Origin: Clostridiales bacterium
GTDB taxonomy: Bacteria; Bacillota; Clostridia; Oscillospirales; Oscillospiraceae
Reading direction: 5' to 3'
Assembly: GCA_029010715.1 (NCBI GenBank)
Contig: JAQXKZ010000034.1
Span: 1-61,463, forward strand
Length of the DNA: 61,463 nucleotides
Shown here: in pieces, positions 24,242 to 32,367 of the stretch
Position numbering within the stretch: the first letter of the stretch is position 1
Layout of the letters: every line of letters starts with the position of its first letter
Position numbers and translations under genes: made by a program
The notes under the pieces: model-generated
What the model saw: only the letters and a program-made list of their open reading frames with translations
The model's database searches: none
What the model was told of the DNA's origin: nothing

Positions 24242-25984
24242 ATGCTCAACGAATTTGTCAGCCTCTCCCGAAAGGGAGAGGCTGTTTGGATAGCCGATGT
24301 CCGCGCCGCCTTTGCCGCGGATAAAACGGCCAGGCCGCTTGTTGCCAGGCTCGAATGTCTTGACGGCAGCGTGAGGGACTATTCCTTTGCCCTGCCCATA
24401 TGGAGTACGGCGGCGGAGCGCAGCTTCGTCCTGGATTACCTGACGGCCGGCGTTTTCAACATCCTCTCCTGCTGCAGCGGCAGGACGCTCACGCTCTGTC
24501 TTGACACCGGCGACGACGAACTCGTGCGCCTCGCGCAGGACTGTCTCGCGTCGTTTGCGAGCGTCCCCGGCCTGAGAAAGGTCCTGAACATAGCCGCGCG
24601 CCTTTGCCGCGGCATGGGCTGCGGAGCCTTTAAGATGCAGCTGGCCTGTACCGGGCAGTACCCGCCGGCGGAGCCGCTTCAGAAAACGTCCGGCGGACAG
24701 CTCGGCGAGAGCCTGCGCGCCGCCGTACAGCGCTGCATGAGCGGGGCTTACTGCGGCATAGACGTCGGCGGCACGGATATTAAGCTTGCCGTCTCGCTCG
24801 ACGGACGCCTGCTCGCGGTCAAGGAGTACGATTGGAACCCCGCGGCGAGTCCGACGGCCGGGGGAATAACTGGCCCTGTGCTGCTTCTGGCGCGGCTCAT
24901 GCGCGCCTGCGTCATCGCCGACGGCCTGCCGGCGGACTGCGCGCCCGCAGGGGCGCTGGCTGCGGCGCTGCGTAAGGACGCGGACCATGCGGAAATGGAG
25001 GCTGCGGCAGCCGCGTGCGAGAGTGCGGCTGAGACGCTGCCGCTTTTTTCCGGCATAGGCCTGAGCTTTCCCGATGTGGTCATAAATAACCGCATACTCG
25101 GCGGCGAGACGCCCAAGACAAAGGGCATGCGCGAGAATGCGGCCCTCGACTATGAGACCGAGTTCGGGAAGCTCGGAGACATCGGCGCAAGCCTGGCGCG
25201 GCTGTGCGCGCCCGAGGGCAGGGTGCGGATAATAAACGACGGACCGATGGCCGCCTTCAGCGCAGCGGCGGAGCTGGCCCAGAGCGGTGACGCGGAGCTG
25301 GGTACGCGCGGTGTCGTGGCCCATTCGCTTGGCACAGACCTCGGCACGGGCTGGATAGAGGCCGGCGGCGCTATCCCGTCCATACCGCTGGAGCTCTATG
25401 ACCTGCTGCTCGACCTGGGCAGCGAGCCGTGGAAAAAATACGACCCGTCGGACCTGCGCTCGGTCAGAAACGAGAACTCCGGTCTTGCCGGCGTGCGCCG
25501 CTATCTCGGTCAGGCTGCGGCCTACCGCATGGCGCAGCTGCTGGAGCCGGAGCTGCTCAGGGGCTTCACCGCGGAACGTGACGGCGTTATCAGTGTGATC
25601 ACGTCTCCGGAGGATCTGCGCAAGCCCTGCCTGGAGCACCTCATGAATGCCGCCGCGGCAGGGGACGAGCCCGCGCGGGAGATATTCCGCCGCATTGGTG
25701 TGAACCTCGCCCAGCTCACGCGCGAGATGGAGCACATTCTGCACACCGGAACGGACAGCCGCTTTCTGTTCGGCCGCTTCGCCAAGCGCCCGGAGTGCTT
25801 CGGGCTTATAAAACAGGGCTTCGCCTCGGTAATACCGGATATGGAGTTATTCGCGGCCGACGACGGCCTTGCGCGCAGCGCGCTCATGTCGCAGCTCCGG
25901 CAGCGCGGCGGCGTGACGGTTGCCCAGTTCGCGCAGGCGATAGGCGCGATATACTATTCAGCGATGCAGGAGGATAAACCATGA
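24242..25984 (+). CDS. ROK-like sugar kinase with long N-terminal extension
   Basis: A 580-residue protein. ATG 24242 follows GAAGGAGG at 10 bases; open reading further upstream overlaps the phosphatase gene and has no ribosome site. The ASKHA kinase core begins near residue 170 with the phosphate-1 motif YCGIDVGGTDIKLAVSLDGR and continues through SFPDVVINNRILGG, then RVRIINDGPMAAFSAAAELA and SLGTDLGTGWIEAGGAIPS (phosphate 2 / adenosine region). The usual ROK zinc-site cysteines are not evident. The first 165 residues (LARLECLDGSVRDYSFALPI and later LRKVLNIAARLCRGMGCGAF) match no family I know and make it nearly twice the usual ROK length. It overlaps the isomerase gene by 4 bases, so it belongs to the same pathway. 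Confidence 0.75.
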   Translation: MLNEFVSLSRKGEAVWIADVRAAFAADKTARPLVARLECLDGSVRDYSFALPIWSTAAERSFVLDYLTAGVFNILSCCSGRTLTLCLDTGDDELVRLAQDCLASFASVPGLRKVLNIAARLCRGMGCGAFKMQLACTGQYPPAEPLQKTSGGQLGESLRAAVQRCMSGAYCGIDVGGTDIKLAVSLDGRLLAVKEYDWNPAASPTAGGITGPVLLLARLMRACVIADGLPADCAPAGALAAALRKDADHAEMEAAAAACESAAETLPLFSGIGLSFPDVVINNRILGGETPKTKGMRENAALDYETEFGKLGDIGASLARLCAPEGRVRIINDGPMAAFSAAAELAQSGDAELGTRGVVAHSLGTDLGTGWIEAGGAIPSIPLELYDLLLDLGSEPWKKYDPSDLRSVRNENSGLAGVRRYLGQAAAYRMAQLLEPELLRGFTAERDGVISVITSPEDLRKPCLEHLMNAAAAGDEPAREIFRRIGVNLAQLTREMEHILHTGTDSRFLFGRFAKRPECFGLIKQGFASVIPDMELFAADDGLARSALMSQLRQRGGVTVAQFAQAIGAIYYSAMQEDKP

Positions 25985-26667
25985 AACGCAGTGAGATAAA
26001 CAAGGCCCTGAAGGAACTGGAGGCAATGTGCGCGAGGCACTGCTGCTATCTGCCGCCGTTCTGCGCCTTCACGCCAGAGGACTGGCAGCATAAGGGCCAC
26101 GAGTACGACGAGATACGTGACTGTATGCTCGGCTGGGACATTACCGACTACGGCCTCGGAGACTTCGACAGAATAGGCTTTTCGCTCATCACCATCCGTA
26201 ACGGCAACCGCAAAATGGCCGGCAGATACCCGAAGGTCTACGCCGAAAAGCTGCTGTATCTGAAGGAGGGCCAGTACGCCCCCAACCACTTCCACTGGTA
26301 CAAGACCGAGGACATCATCAACCGCGGCGGCGGCAACGTGCTCATCCGCGTCTACAATTCCCTGCCGGATGAGGAGATCGACTATGAGTCCGACGTTACC
26401 GTCCATACCGACGGACGCTGCCGCACCGTGCCCGCCGGCACCCGGATCCGCCTGACTCCGGGCGAGAGCATCCACATCCGGCAGTACCTCTATCACGACT
26501 TTGCCGTCGAGGAGGGGAGCGGCCCCGTGCTGCTCGGGGAGGTCAGCCAGTGCAACGACGACAATACCGACAACCGCTTCAACCCGCCCGTCGGCCGCTT
26601 CCCGGAGATCGAGGAGGACGAGCCGCCGTACCGCCTGCTCTGCAACGAGTACCCGGCGGCAAAGTGA
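25981..26667 (+). CDS. D-lyxose/D-mannose isomerase (LyxI family)
   Basis: A 228-residue cupin-type ketol isomerase of the D-lyxose isomerase family (PF07385), which interconverts D-lyxose with D-xylulose and D-mannose with D-fructose. The metal ligands are visible: QYAPNHFHWYKTEDIINRGG gives the His-x-His and Glu, and SIHIRQYLYHDFAVEE gives the last His. Length is normal. ATG 25981 overlaps the kinase stop (ATGA), and a PfkB kinase follows after 10 bases. The order isomerase then fructokinase-like enzyme suggests conversion of a mannose-type aldose to a ketose followed by phosphorylation. The precise sugar is inferred. Confidence 0.9.
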   Translation: MKRSEINKALKELEAMCARHCCYLPPFCAFTPEDWQHKGHEYDEIRDCMLGWDITDYGLGDFDRIGFSLITIRNGNRKMAGRYPKVYAEKLLYLKEGQYAPNHFHWYKTEDIINRGGGNVLIRVYNSLPDEEIDYESDVTVHTDGRCRTVPAGTRIRLTPGESIHIRQYLYHDFAVEEGSGPVLLGEVSQCNDDNTDNRFNPPVGRFPEIEEDEPPYRLLCNEYPAAK

Positions 26668-26677
26668 GGTGCGTTCC

Positions 26678-27631
26678 ATGTACGATGCTGTAGCCATAGG
26701 CGAGGTTCTTATCGACTTCGCCGCGCAGAGCAGCGACGCGATGGGCTATCCCGTGATGGCTGCCCACCCGGGCGGTGCGCCCTGCAACTTTCTCGCCACG
26801 CTTTCACGCTTCGGTATGAAGACCGCCTTCATCGGCAAGGTCGGCAAAGACGACTTCGGCCGCATGCTCAGGGAAACGCTTGACAGCTGCGGCATAGATA
26901 CCCGCGGCCTGATCTCCGATCCCGATGTGTTCACAACTCTCGCCTTCGTCACCTTTGACTCCAGTCGTGACCGTTCCTTCAGCTTTGCGCGCAAACCGGG
27001 CGCGGACACCTGCCTGCGGCCTGACGAGCTGGATACGGACGTCATTGACCGGGCCCGCATGCTCCACTTCGGTACGCTCAGCCTGACGGACGAGCCGTCG
27101 CGCTCGGCGACCGTGGCCGCCGTTGACTACGCCATACGGCGCGGTAAGCTCATCAGCTTTGACCCGAACCTGCGCGAACCGCTGTGGCCTTCGCCGGAGC
27201 TTGCAAAGGAGCAGATGCTCTGGGGCCTCGGCAAGGCCGACGTGGTCAAGATCAGCGAGGAGGAGGCAGACTTCCTCTTCGGCTGCGGCTATGAAAAGAG
27301 CGCCGGTATAATACTCGGCGACTACGGCGTAAAGCTCGTGCTGCTGACGCGCGGGGCCGAGGGCTGCTATGTGAAAAACCGCCGGGCCTCATGCCTGCTG
27401 CCGGCCCGCCGTGTCACCGCTGTCGACACGACCGGCGCGGGGGATATCTTCGGCGGCAGCGCGGCGTACTGTCTGCTGAAGTCCGGAAAAGACCCGGCTG
27501 AGCTGGACGGACCTGAGCTCCGGGCGCTTGCGGAATTTGCCTCCGCAGCCGCCGGACTTTCCGTGCAGCGCCACGGCGGCATATCCGGTATCCCCGGGCT
27601 TGACGAGGTCTTAGCTGCGCTGAACGGTTGA
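26678..27631 (+). CDS. PfkB-family carbohydrate kinase, fructokinase-like
   Basis: A 317-residue cytoplasmic kinase. The substrate-binding motif AHPGGAPCNFLATLSRFGMK and the closing ATP motif VTAVDTTGAGDIFGGSAAYC (catalytic Asp in GAGD) are standard. Start GEVLIDFAAQSS with G-E-x-L-x-D is typical of fructokinases and 2-keto-3-deoxygluconate kinases. ATG 26678 follows GTGAGGTG. As the last gene of the operon, ending at a bidirectional terminator, it would phosphorylate the ketose from the LyxI reaction; fructose to fructose-6-phosphate is the simplest reading. Confidence 0.88.
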   Translation: MYDAVAIGEVLIDFAAQSSDAMGYPVMAAHPGGAPCNFLATLSRFGMKTAFIGKVGKDDFGRMLRETLDSCGIDTRGLISDPDVFTTLAFVTFDSSRDRSFSFARKPGADTCLRPDELDTDVIDRARMLHFGTLSLTDEPSRSATVAAVDYAIRRGKLISFDPNLREPLWPSPELAKEQMLWGLGKADVVKISEEEADFLFGCGYEKSAGIILGDYGVKLVLLTRGAEGCYVKNRRASCLLPARRVTAVDTTGAGDIFGGSAAYCLLKSGKDPAELDGPELRALAEFASAAAGLSVQRHGGISGIPGLDEVLAALNG

Positions 27632-27664
27632 ATATGCGGTATAAGTGAATACAAAGTAAAATGA

Positions 27665-27693
27665 ACAGCCCCGGAGATGAAATCTCCGGGGCT
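27665..27693. terminator. Bidirectional terminator between sugar operon and gtrA
   Basis: CAGCCCCGGAGAT pairs with ATCTCCGGGGCTG around GAA. It lies between convergent genes; the minus-strand side runs into TTCATTTTA, so it can serve both. Confidence 0.8.
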
Positions 27694-27709
27694 GAACCGT
27701 CGTGCGCGG

Positions 27710-28150
27710 TTATTTTTCCTTTTTATTTTTGAAAACAAAGAGCTTGCTCAGAACATAGTTGCCGACAAAGACTAGTACCGACTTTATGAACCACGTCACA
27801 TACACGTTCACTCCGAGTACGGTGCCCAGAAGCTGTGTGACCGCCCAGTCCATTCCGAGCGTCGCAAGTCTGGAGGCGACGAAGCCCGAAGCCTCGGCGA
27901 GAATGTTCGGATTCCTGCTCCGGAACACCCACCTGCGGTTCGTCGGATAGGCGAAGGCCACGCCGGCTACCCAGTCGACAATAGACAGGATGGTGTTCTG
28001 GGTGAAGTTCGGGTAGGCCGTGCCGCCGAAGAACAGAAAATTGAAGCCAAAACGGGCGAGAGCCGCGACGAGAGTGGTAAGACATCCCACTATGAAATAC
28101 ACGATAAACTCTCTGTATTTTACTGCCAGCGCCTTTATCTTATCGCTCAT
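27710..28150 (-). CDS. GtrA-family membrane protein (glycolipid flippase-like)
   Basis: A 146-residue GtrA-like protein with four membrane segments, for example FIVYFIVGCLTTLVAALARF and FIKSVLVFVGNYVLSKLFVF. The family motif NRRWVFRS and the Lys-rich tail KNKKEK are typical. GtrA proteins are thought to flip undecaprenyl-phosphate-linked sugars across the membrane. It overlaps the GT2 gene by 4 bases on the minus strand, and a GT-C enzyme is the first gene of the same unit, which completes a three-component glycosylation set. Confidence 0.9.
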   Translation of the reverse strand: MSDKIKALAVKYREFIVYFIVGCLTTLVAALARFGFNFLFFGGTAYPNFTQNTILSIVDWVAGVAFAYPTNRRWVFRSRNPNILAEASGFVASRLATLGMDWAVTQLLGTVLGVNVYVTWFIKSVLVFVGNYVLSKLFVFKNKKEK

Positions 28151-29085
28151 GCTTTCTTTCCGTCCTCTTCCTCTCTGCCGCAGATGCGGGAGATGATGTA
28201 TCTGGGTCTGCCTTTGATCTCGTCATAGATGCGTGCGATGTAGTAGCCGATTATGCCGAGGCTTATCATAATGATGCTCGCCGAGAACAGGAGCAGCAGT
28301 ATGACCGTCGTGAAGCCGCCGAGCGCCACGCCCGCGATCTTCTGTATCAGCGCGACGAGGCCAAGCACGATCGATACTGCCAGCATGATGAGGCCGAGCG
28401 CGGTCACGATATGCAGCGGCGCGGAGGAGAAGGAACTGATATTGGTCAGGGCGTATTTGATAAGCGACTTGGTCGACCACTTGCTGACTCCTTCGGTACG
28501 ATCCTGCACGCAGTAGCTGACTGTAGCCTTCTTATAGCCGACCCAGAAGGAGAGCGCTCGGAAGAAAACGTTGCGCTCCGGCAGACTGTTGAGCGTATCG
28601 ACGACCTTGCGGTCAAGCAGCTTGAAGTCGGAAGAGGAGGACATGTCCATGCCGGTGGCTCTGCTTATAAGACCGTAGAAGCTGTTTGCCGCGAACTTGT
28701 GCAGGCCGCTCTCCTCGCCGCGGTCTTCCTTTATCCCTTCAATGACCTCGTAGCCCTGCTCCCAGAGCCGGTACATCTCGACTATTTTCTCGGGCGGGTG
28801 CTGCAGGTCGCAGTCGATGACTACGCAGCAGTCGCCCACGGCCTGCTCCAGACCGGCGAACATAGCCGCCTCCTTGCCGAAATTTCGGCTGAAGTGTACG
28901 CCGACTACATGGCTGTCGCGTTCGGCGGCCTCGTTTATCTGCGCCCAGGTGCCGTCCTTTGAGCCGTCGTCAATGAACAGCAGCTCGTAGTCTATGTTCT
29001 CGCTTTGGAGTATTTCCGCCATGCGGTCGGTGACCTTGGAGATCATTTTCTCCTCATTATAGGAGGGAAGGATTACAGATAGCAT
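28147..29085 (-). CDS. Glycosyltransferase family 2 (GtrB/CsbB type)
   Basis: A 312-residue polyprenyl-phosphate glycosyltransferase. The GT-A domain holds SVILPSYNEEKMISKV, LLFIDDGSKDGTW, and the catalytic site CCVVIDCDLQHPPEKIVEMY (D-x-D/Q). Two C-terminal membrane segments follow (TALGLIMLAVSIVLGLVAL and LLFSASIIMISLGIIGYYIA), ending in a charged cytoplasmic tail. Enzymes of this type load a sugar on undecaprenyl phosphate. It sits between the GT-C gene (10 bases upstream) and gtrA (4-base overlap). Confidence 0.92.
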   Translation of the reverse strand: MLSVILPSYNEEKMISKVTDRMAEILQSENIDYELLFIDDGSKDGTWAQINEAAERDSHVVGVHFSRNFGKEAAMFAGLEQAVGDCCVVIDCDLQHPPEKIVEMYRLWEQGYEVIEGIKEDRGEESGLHKFAANSFYGLISRATGMDMSSSSDFKLLDRKVVDTLNSLPERNVFFRALSFWVGYKKATVSYCVQDRTEGVSKWSTKSLIKYALTNISSFSSAPLHIVTALGLIMLAVSIVLGLVALIQKIAGVALGGFTTVILLLLFSASIIMISLGIIGYYIARIYDEIKGRPRYIISRICGREEEDGKKA

Positions 29086-29094
29086 TTTTCCACC

Positions 29095-30675
29095 TCACTT
29101 GGTAATCAGATAGGTCGCGGAGAGCCCGTTCTGATACAGCAGCTCCGCGTATTTATAGTCAGAGCAGGCGGCGATGCCGGAGATTATCCTGTCCGCGTCG
29201 TAGCCGCTTGACCAGTATTCGCTTATGTCCACGTAAGCCACGAACTCGTCTGCGCCGTTTACGTAGTCCAGCGCACCTCTGTAATCTGTGTCATCGCTGA
29301 CATGGAAATCGTCAAAGGCGAGCAGCTGCAGCAGATCCTGCGTTATCGCCTCAAAGCGGTTGTCGGAGAAGTAGACGCAGGCGTCCCTGCAATGCTCCGT
29401 GACCGCCATGTCATATTCCCTGTATTCGGGGTAGAGATAGTCCGGCGGGGCGCAGCGCGCCTCCCACAGCGCCAGCGCTGCGATCAATGCCAGCGCCGCT
29501 GTTTTTATGTGCTCCTCATGCCTGAAGCTTCCGAGGGATTCTTCAAGCAGATACAGCAGAAAGCTCACGCCCAGTATGAACGCCGGGATAAGATTGTATA
29601 TATATCTCGGTTCGTCTACCGGGGATATGAGAGCGACAAGCACGAGCGTGACGCAGGCGGGGACGATCAGTACCAGCGCGTCAGGATGTATGCGCTTTTC
29701 GGCGGCCGCGGCCCGGAGCTTCCTGAAGCAAACGGCCAGCGCGACCGCTGCGATTACGGAGGTGTATATAGCGGCCTTCAGCCCGTGGCGGGCAAAACCG
29801 AAGAAGGTTTTCAGCCTGTATGAGTACTGGGCAAAGTTGGCGAGGTTTTCCATGGCGTTGCCGCCGGAGACGAGATTATCCGCAAACAGGTGGCTGATAC
29901 AGGCGGGGAACACCGGCAGAAGACTGAGCGCGCCTGCCAGTGCGCATGGGACGAACCATGCAAGGGCTTTGAAGTCCCTCTTTGCCAGCGCATGGATCAC
30001 ATATGCGGCGCAGAGGAAGAAGGCATAGAACACAAAGTAGTACTGCGTCATGAGACCGGCCAGCAGCGTCAGGCCGATGAGTATGCAGTACCTCCTTTTA
30101 AACTCCCGCATCAGGCAGGCAAAGAGGTACATCAAAACGAGCGTCAGCAGTGTCAGCAGCATGTACATGCGTATCATTAGCGCCGTTGACAGGCCGATCA
30201 CGCTCAGAGCGTAAAGCACGGCCGCCGCCGCGGCGTTTGCGGCGCTGCCGCCGAGCTTCCGCACGGTCTTGTACAGCACAAAGAGCGAAAGCATGTAAAG
30301 TACATAGTTCAGCGCGAGGCCGGTCCACTTGCTGAAGCTGTCCGGAAAGAGAGAGCATACCGCGTTGAGCAGCCAGTAATACAGCGGAGGGTGTACGTCC
30401 CGCGTCTGGTTGTAGTAGACTGAGCCGGCGTCGAAAAGCTCGCCGCTGCTTACCGACACATAATCGAGCAGCTCCTGCCGGGTAAAGGTTTTGCCTACCA
30501 TCTCGCCGTCCTTTATGTCGGAGAGAAAGGGAGCGTAATGGCTGTTGGAAAGCCCATAGGAGTATATCTCGTCGATGAACATTCCGGACTTCCTGTACGC
30601 AAACATCAGGAATACTCCGGTGACTGTTATGAATATGAGTATCAGCGCCGGACAGCGGCGAATTTTTCCTTTCAT
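29095..30675 (-). CDS. GT-C type membrane glycosyltransferase (PMT/ArnT-like)
   Basis: A 526-residue polytopic protein with about 11 membrane segments. Near its start it has the GT-C acidic motif in KSGMFIDEIYSYGLSNSHYA (the D-E pair after the first membrane helix), then DVHPPLYYWLLNAVCSLFPD, which is the PMT_2 signature H-P-P-x-Y. It should transfer a sugar from a lipid carrier to an acceptor on the outer face. It is first in a minus-strand unit with GT2 and GtrA, similar in layout to CsbB-GtrA-YfhO sets that decorate teichoic acids in Bacillus and Listeria, though the GT-C family here is PMT-like rather than YfhO. Promoter at 30841-30869. Confidence 0.85.
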   Translation of the reverse strand: MKGKIRRCPALILIFITVTGVFLMFAYRKSGMFIDEIYSYGLSNSHYAPFLSDIKDGEMVGKTFTRQELLDYVSVSSGELFDAGSVYYNQTRDVHPPLYYWLLNAVCSLFPDSFSKWTGLALNYVLYMLSLFVLYKTVRKLGGSAANAAAAAVLYALSVIGLSTALMIRMYMLLTLLTLVLMYLFACLMREFKRRYCILIGLTLLAGLMTQYYFVFYAFFLCAAYVIHALAKRDFKALAWFVPCALAGALSLLPVFPACISHLFADNLVSGGNAMENLANFAQYSYRLKTFFGFARHGLKAAIYTSVIAAVALAVCFRKLRAAAAEKRIHPDALVLIVPACVTLVLVALISPVDEPRYIYNLIPAFILGVSFLLYLLEESLGSFRHEEHIKTAALALIAALALWEARCAPPDYLYPEYREYDMAVTEHCRDACVYFSDNRFEAITQDLLQLLAFDDFHVSDDTDYRGALDYVNGADEFVAYVDISEYWSSGYDADRIISGIAACSDYKYAELLYQNGLSATYLITK

Positions 30676-30840
30676 GCGGCATCTCCAAACTCTGTTTATA
30701 CTGAAACTGCGTGAAAAGCCCCCGCAGGTTTTTACAGCGCTGCAGCTGCGCCATGCTCTGCATGAGACGCGCCGGCGTGCGCGGAACAGCGGCTTCGGTT
30801 AAAATGCGTCATTTTAAGTGAAGAACAGTATCAGATTAAC

Positions 30841-30869
30841 AGTATAATCCAATTCCCGCCGTTTCGCAA
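30841..30869 (-). promoter_or_regulatory. Sigma-A promoter of the glycosylation operon
   Basis: On the minus strand TTGCGA (30869-30864) and TATACT (30846-30841) are 17 bases apart, about 160 bases before the GT-C start. Nothing else was seen in 30676-30840. Confidence 0.6.
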
Positions 30870-30881
30870 CATTTTTAAAAC

Positions 30882-30909
30882 GAAGGCCCCGGGCGGCCGC
30901 CCGGGGCTT
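30882..30909 (-). terminator. Terminator of the yfmF-yfmH-lgt operon
   Basis: The minus strand carries a very GC-rich palindrome built on GCCCCGGGCGG/CCGCCCGGGGC, followed by CTTCGTTTTAAAAATG. It ends the upstream four-gene unit just before the glycosylation promoter. Confidence 0.8.
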
Positions 30910-30925
30910 TCGCACAGCTTTTAAA

Positions 30926-31405
30926 TTAGTCCTCGGTCGTGCCGCTCTCGTCGGCCGGTTCTTCGATGATCTCGATCTCAATGCCGTCCTCAGGGTCGAC
31001 GCCCGTTCCGTCGTCCTCGGTCTCGTCGACGACGCTTTCAAAATCGGCGTCCACGGCGGGGGCGTTCTCCGCCTCGAATTCTTCTTTCATGGCTTGGATC
31101 TGAGCCTGCTTGTCATTGATGCCGGCAATGAGACTGCCCGCCTGTTCAAACAGGGGAGCAAAGTAGCCCTCGGGGGCTTCCTTTGCCTGATCGTAGTAAA
31201 GTCTGCCGATCTCGGCGTAGACCTTTTTGAGCTCCTCGGAGTCGCCGTTGATCTCGAGAGAAAGCTTGGCGATCTGACCGTAGGACTTGGCGCGGCTTGC
31301 ACCGTGTTCATAGATGTCCCTGATGGCGCCGCTCTCCGCGGCTTCCTTGACCTTGCCGGCGATGTTGTTGAGGGTGCCGGTGATAATGTCTTTATAGCTT
31401 GCCAT
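30926..31405 (-). CDS. Acidic, helical protein of unknown function
   Basis: A 159-residue soluble protein. Residues 1-110 are predicted helical with heptad-like spacing (NNIAGKVKEAAESGAIRDIY, then EELKKVYAEIGRLYYDQAKE), suggesting a coiled coil. Residues 115-159 are extremely acidic and likely disordered (DETEDDGTGVDPEDG, then EIEIIEEPADESG). Similar proteins occur beside lgt or in surface gene sets in Oscillospiraceae, but I know no function. It follows lgt by 2 bases on the minus strand, so it is co-translated with it. Ribosome site GGAGG lies before the ATG. Confidence 0.75.
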   Translation of the reverse strand: MASYKDIITGTLNNIAGKVKEAAESGAIRDIYEHGASRAKSYGQIAKLSLEINGDSEELKKVYAEIGRLYYDQAKEAPEGYFAPLFEQAGSLIAGINDKQAQIQAMKEEFEAENAPAVDADFESVVDETEDDGTGVDPEDGIEIEIIEEPADESGTTED

Positions 31406-31407
31406 TT

Positions 31408-32337
31408 TTATTTTTCCTCCGTTTCGTTTTCATTCCTGTTTTGACTGACTTCGCCGCCTGCCGCCGCTTTGCGCGCCTTGTACACGTTCACGAACAGCTT
31501 CTCGGGCGGATGTTCCCTGCGCCCCTGAATTACCAGGTACGCGAGGGATATTATCACAAGCGCTATCGACAGCACCTGCGAAACACGTATGTTGCTGCTG
31601 CCTATATACAGGCTGTCTGTACGCAGACCCTCTATCCATGTGCGGCCTGTGCCGTAGAGCAGGAAATAGAGCGCTATGCACTGTCCGTCATATTTCCGCA
31701 TGCCCTTCTTCTCAAATACTGTCAGGAAGATCAGCACGCAGAGGTTCCAGAGGCTCTCGTACAGAAATGTGGGATGGACATATATGGTGCTGCCGTCAGG
31801 GGCAATGAGTCCCATGCGGCAGAAGGCCGCAGTCTCTGCCCCGAAGGCCTCGCGGTTCATGAAGTTGCCCCAGCGGCCGAGTATCTGACCTATCAGCAGG
31901 CCGTAGCAGAGGAGATCGAGCATCGCCCCGAACGGGATCTTCTTTCTGCGGCAAATGAGCCATGCGACCAGAAATCCGGCGATGACGCCGCCGTAGATGG
32001 CAAGGCCGCCGTTGTGGATGGCCGCTATCTCCCCGGGGTGCTGGATATAGTAATCGAGCCGGAAGAGCACGTAGTACAGCCGCGCACCGACGATGGAGAG
32101 AGGGATGAGCCAGATCACAATATCGTAGACGTCGTCCGGTTCAATGCCGAAGCGCCGGCTTTTATGCGTGCAGTACAGTATGCCGAGAATGAAGCCGAGG
32201 CCGATGATAACGCCGTAGAAATAGATGTTGCGCCCGAATACCGTGAAATATGACGGCGGGTCTATAGTCAGGTTCCCGAGCATCGGGAATGTTATGGAGG
32301 AGTTGCGCTGTATGGTCTGCATGAGAGGCTGAAGCAT
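31408..32337 (-). CDS. lgt: Prolipoprotein diacylglyceryl transferase
   Basis: A 309-residue membrane enzyme that attaches diacylglycerol to the lipobox Cys of prelipoproteins, the first step for all lipoproteins seen in this window. The Lgt signature GQILGRWGNFMNREAFG is intact, with the earlier conserved HNGGLAIYGGVIAGF and the late GTGRTWIEGLRTDSL. Seven membrane segments are readable. The C-terminal tail (about 40 residues after the last helix, rich in Lys, Glu and Asn) is longer than usual. The start at 32337 has GGTAAAG upstream; an internal ATG (MLGNLTIDPP) is also possible. It lies in an operon with two M16 peptidase-like genes. Confidence 0.95.
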   Translation of the reverse strand: MLQPLMQTIQRNSSITFPMLGNLTIDPPSYFTVFGRNIYFYGVIIGLGFILGILYCTHKSRRFGIEPDDVYDIVIWLIPLSIVGARLYYVLFRLDYYIQHPGEIAAIHNGGLAIYGGVIAGFLVAWLICRRKKIPFGAMLDLLCYGLLIGQILGRWGNFMNREAFGAETAAFCRMGLIAPDGSTIYVHPTFLYESLWNLCVLIFLTVFEKKGMRKYDGQCIALYFLLYGTGRTWIEGLRTDSLYIGSSNIRVSQVLSIALVIISLAYLVIQGRREHPPEKLFVNVYKARKAAAGGEVSQNRNENETEEK

Positions 32338-32367
32338 ATCTTTACCTTCTTGAAATGTGTCTTTTTA

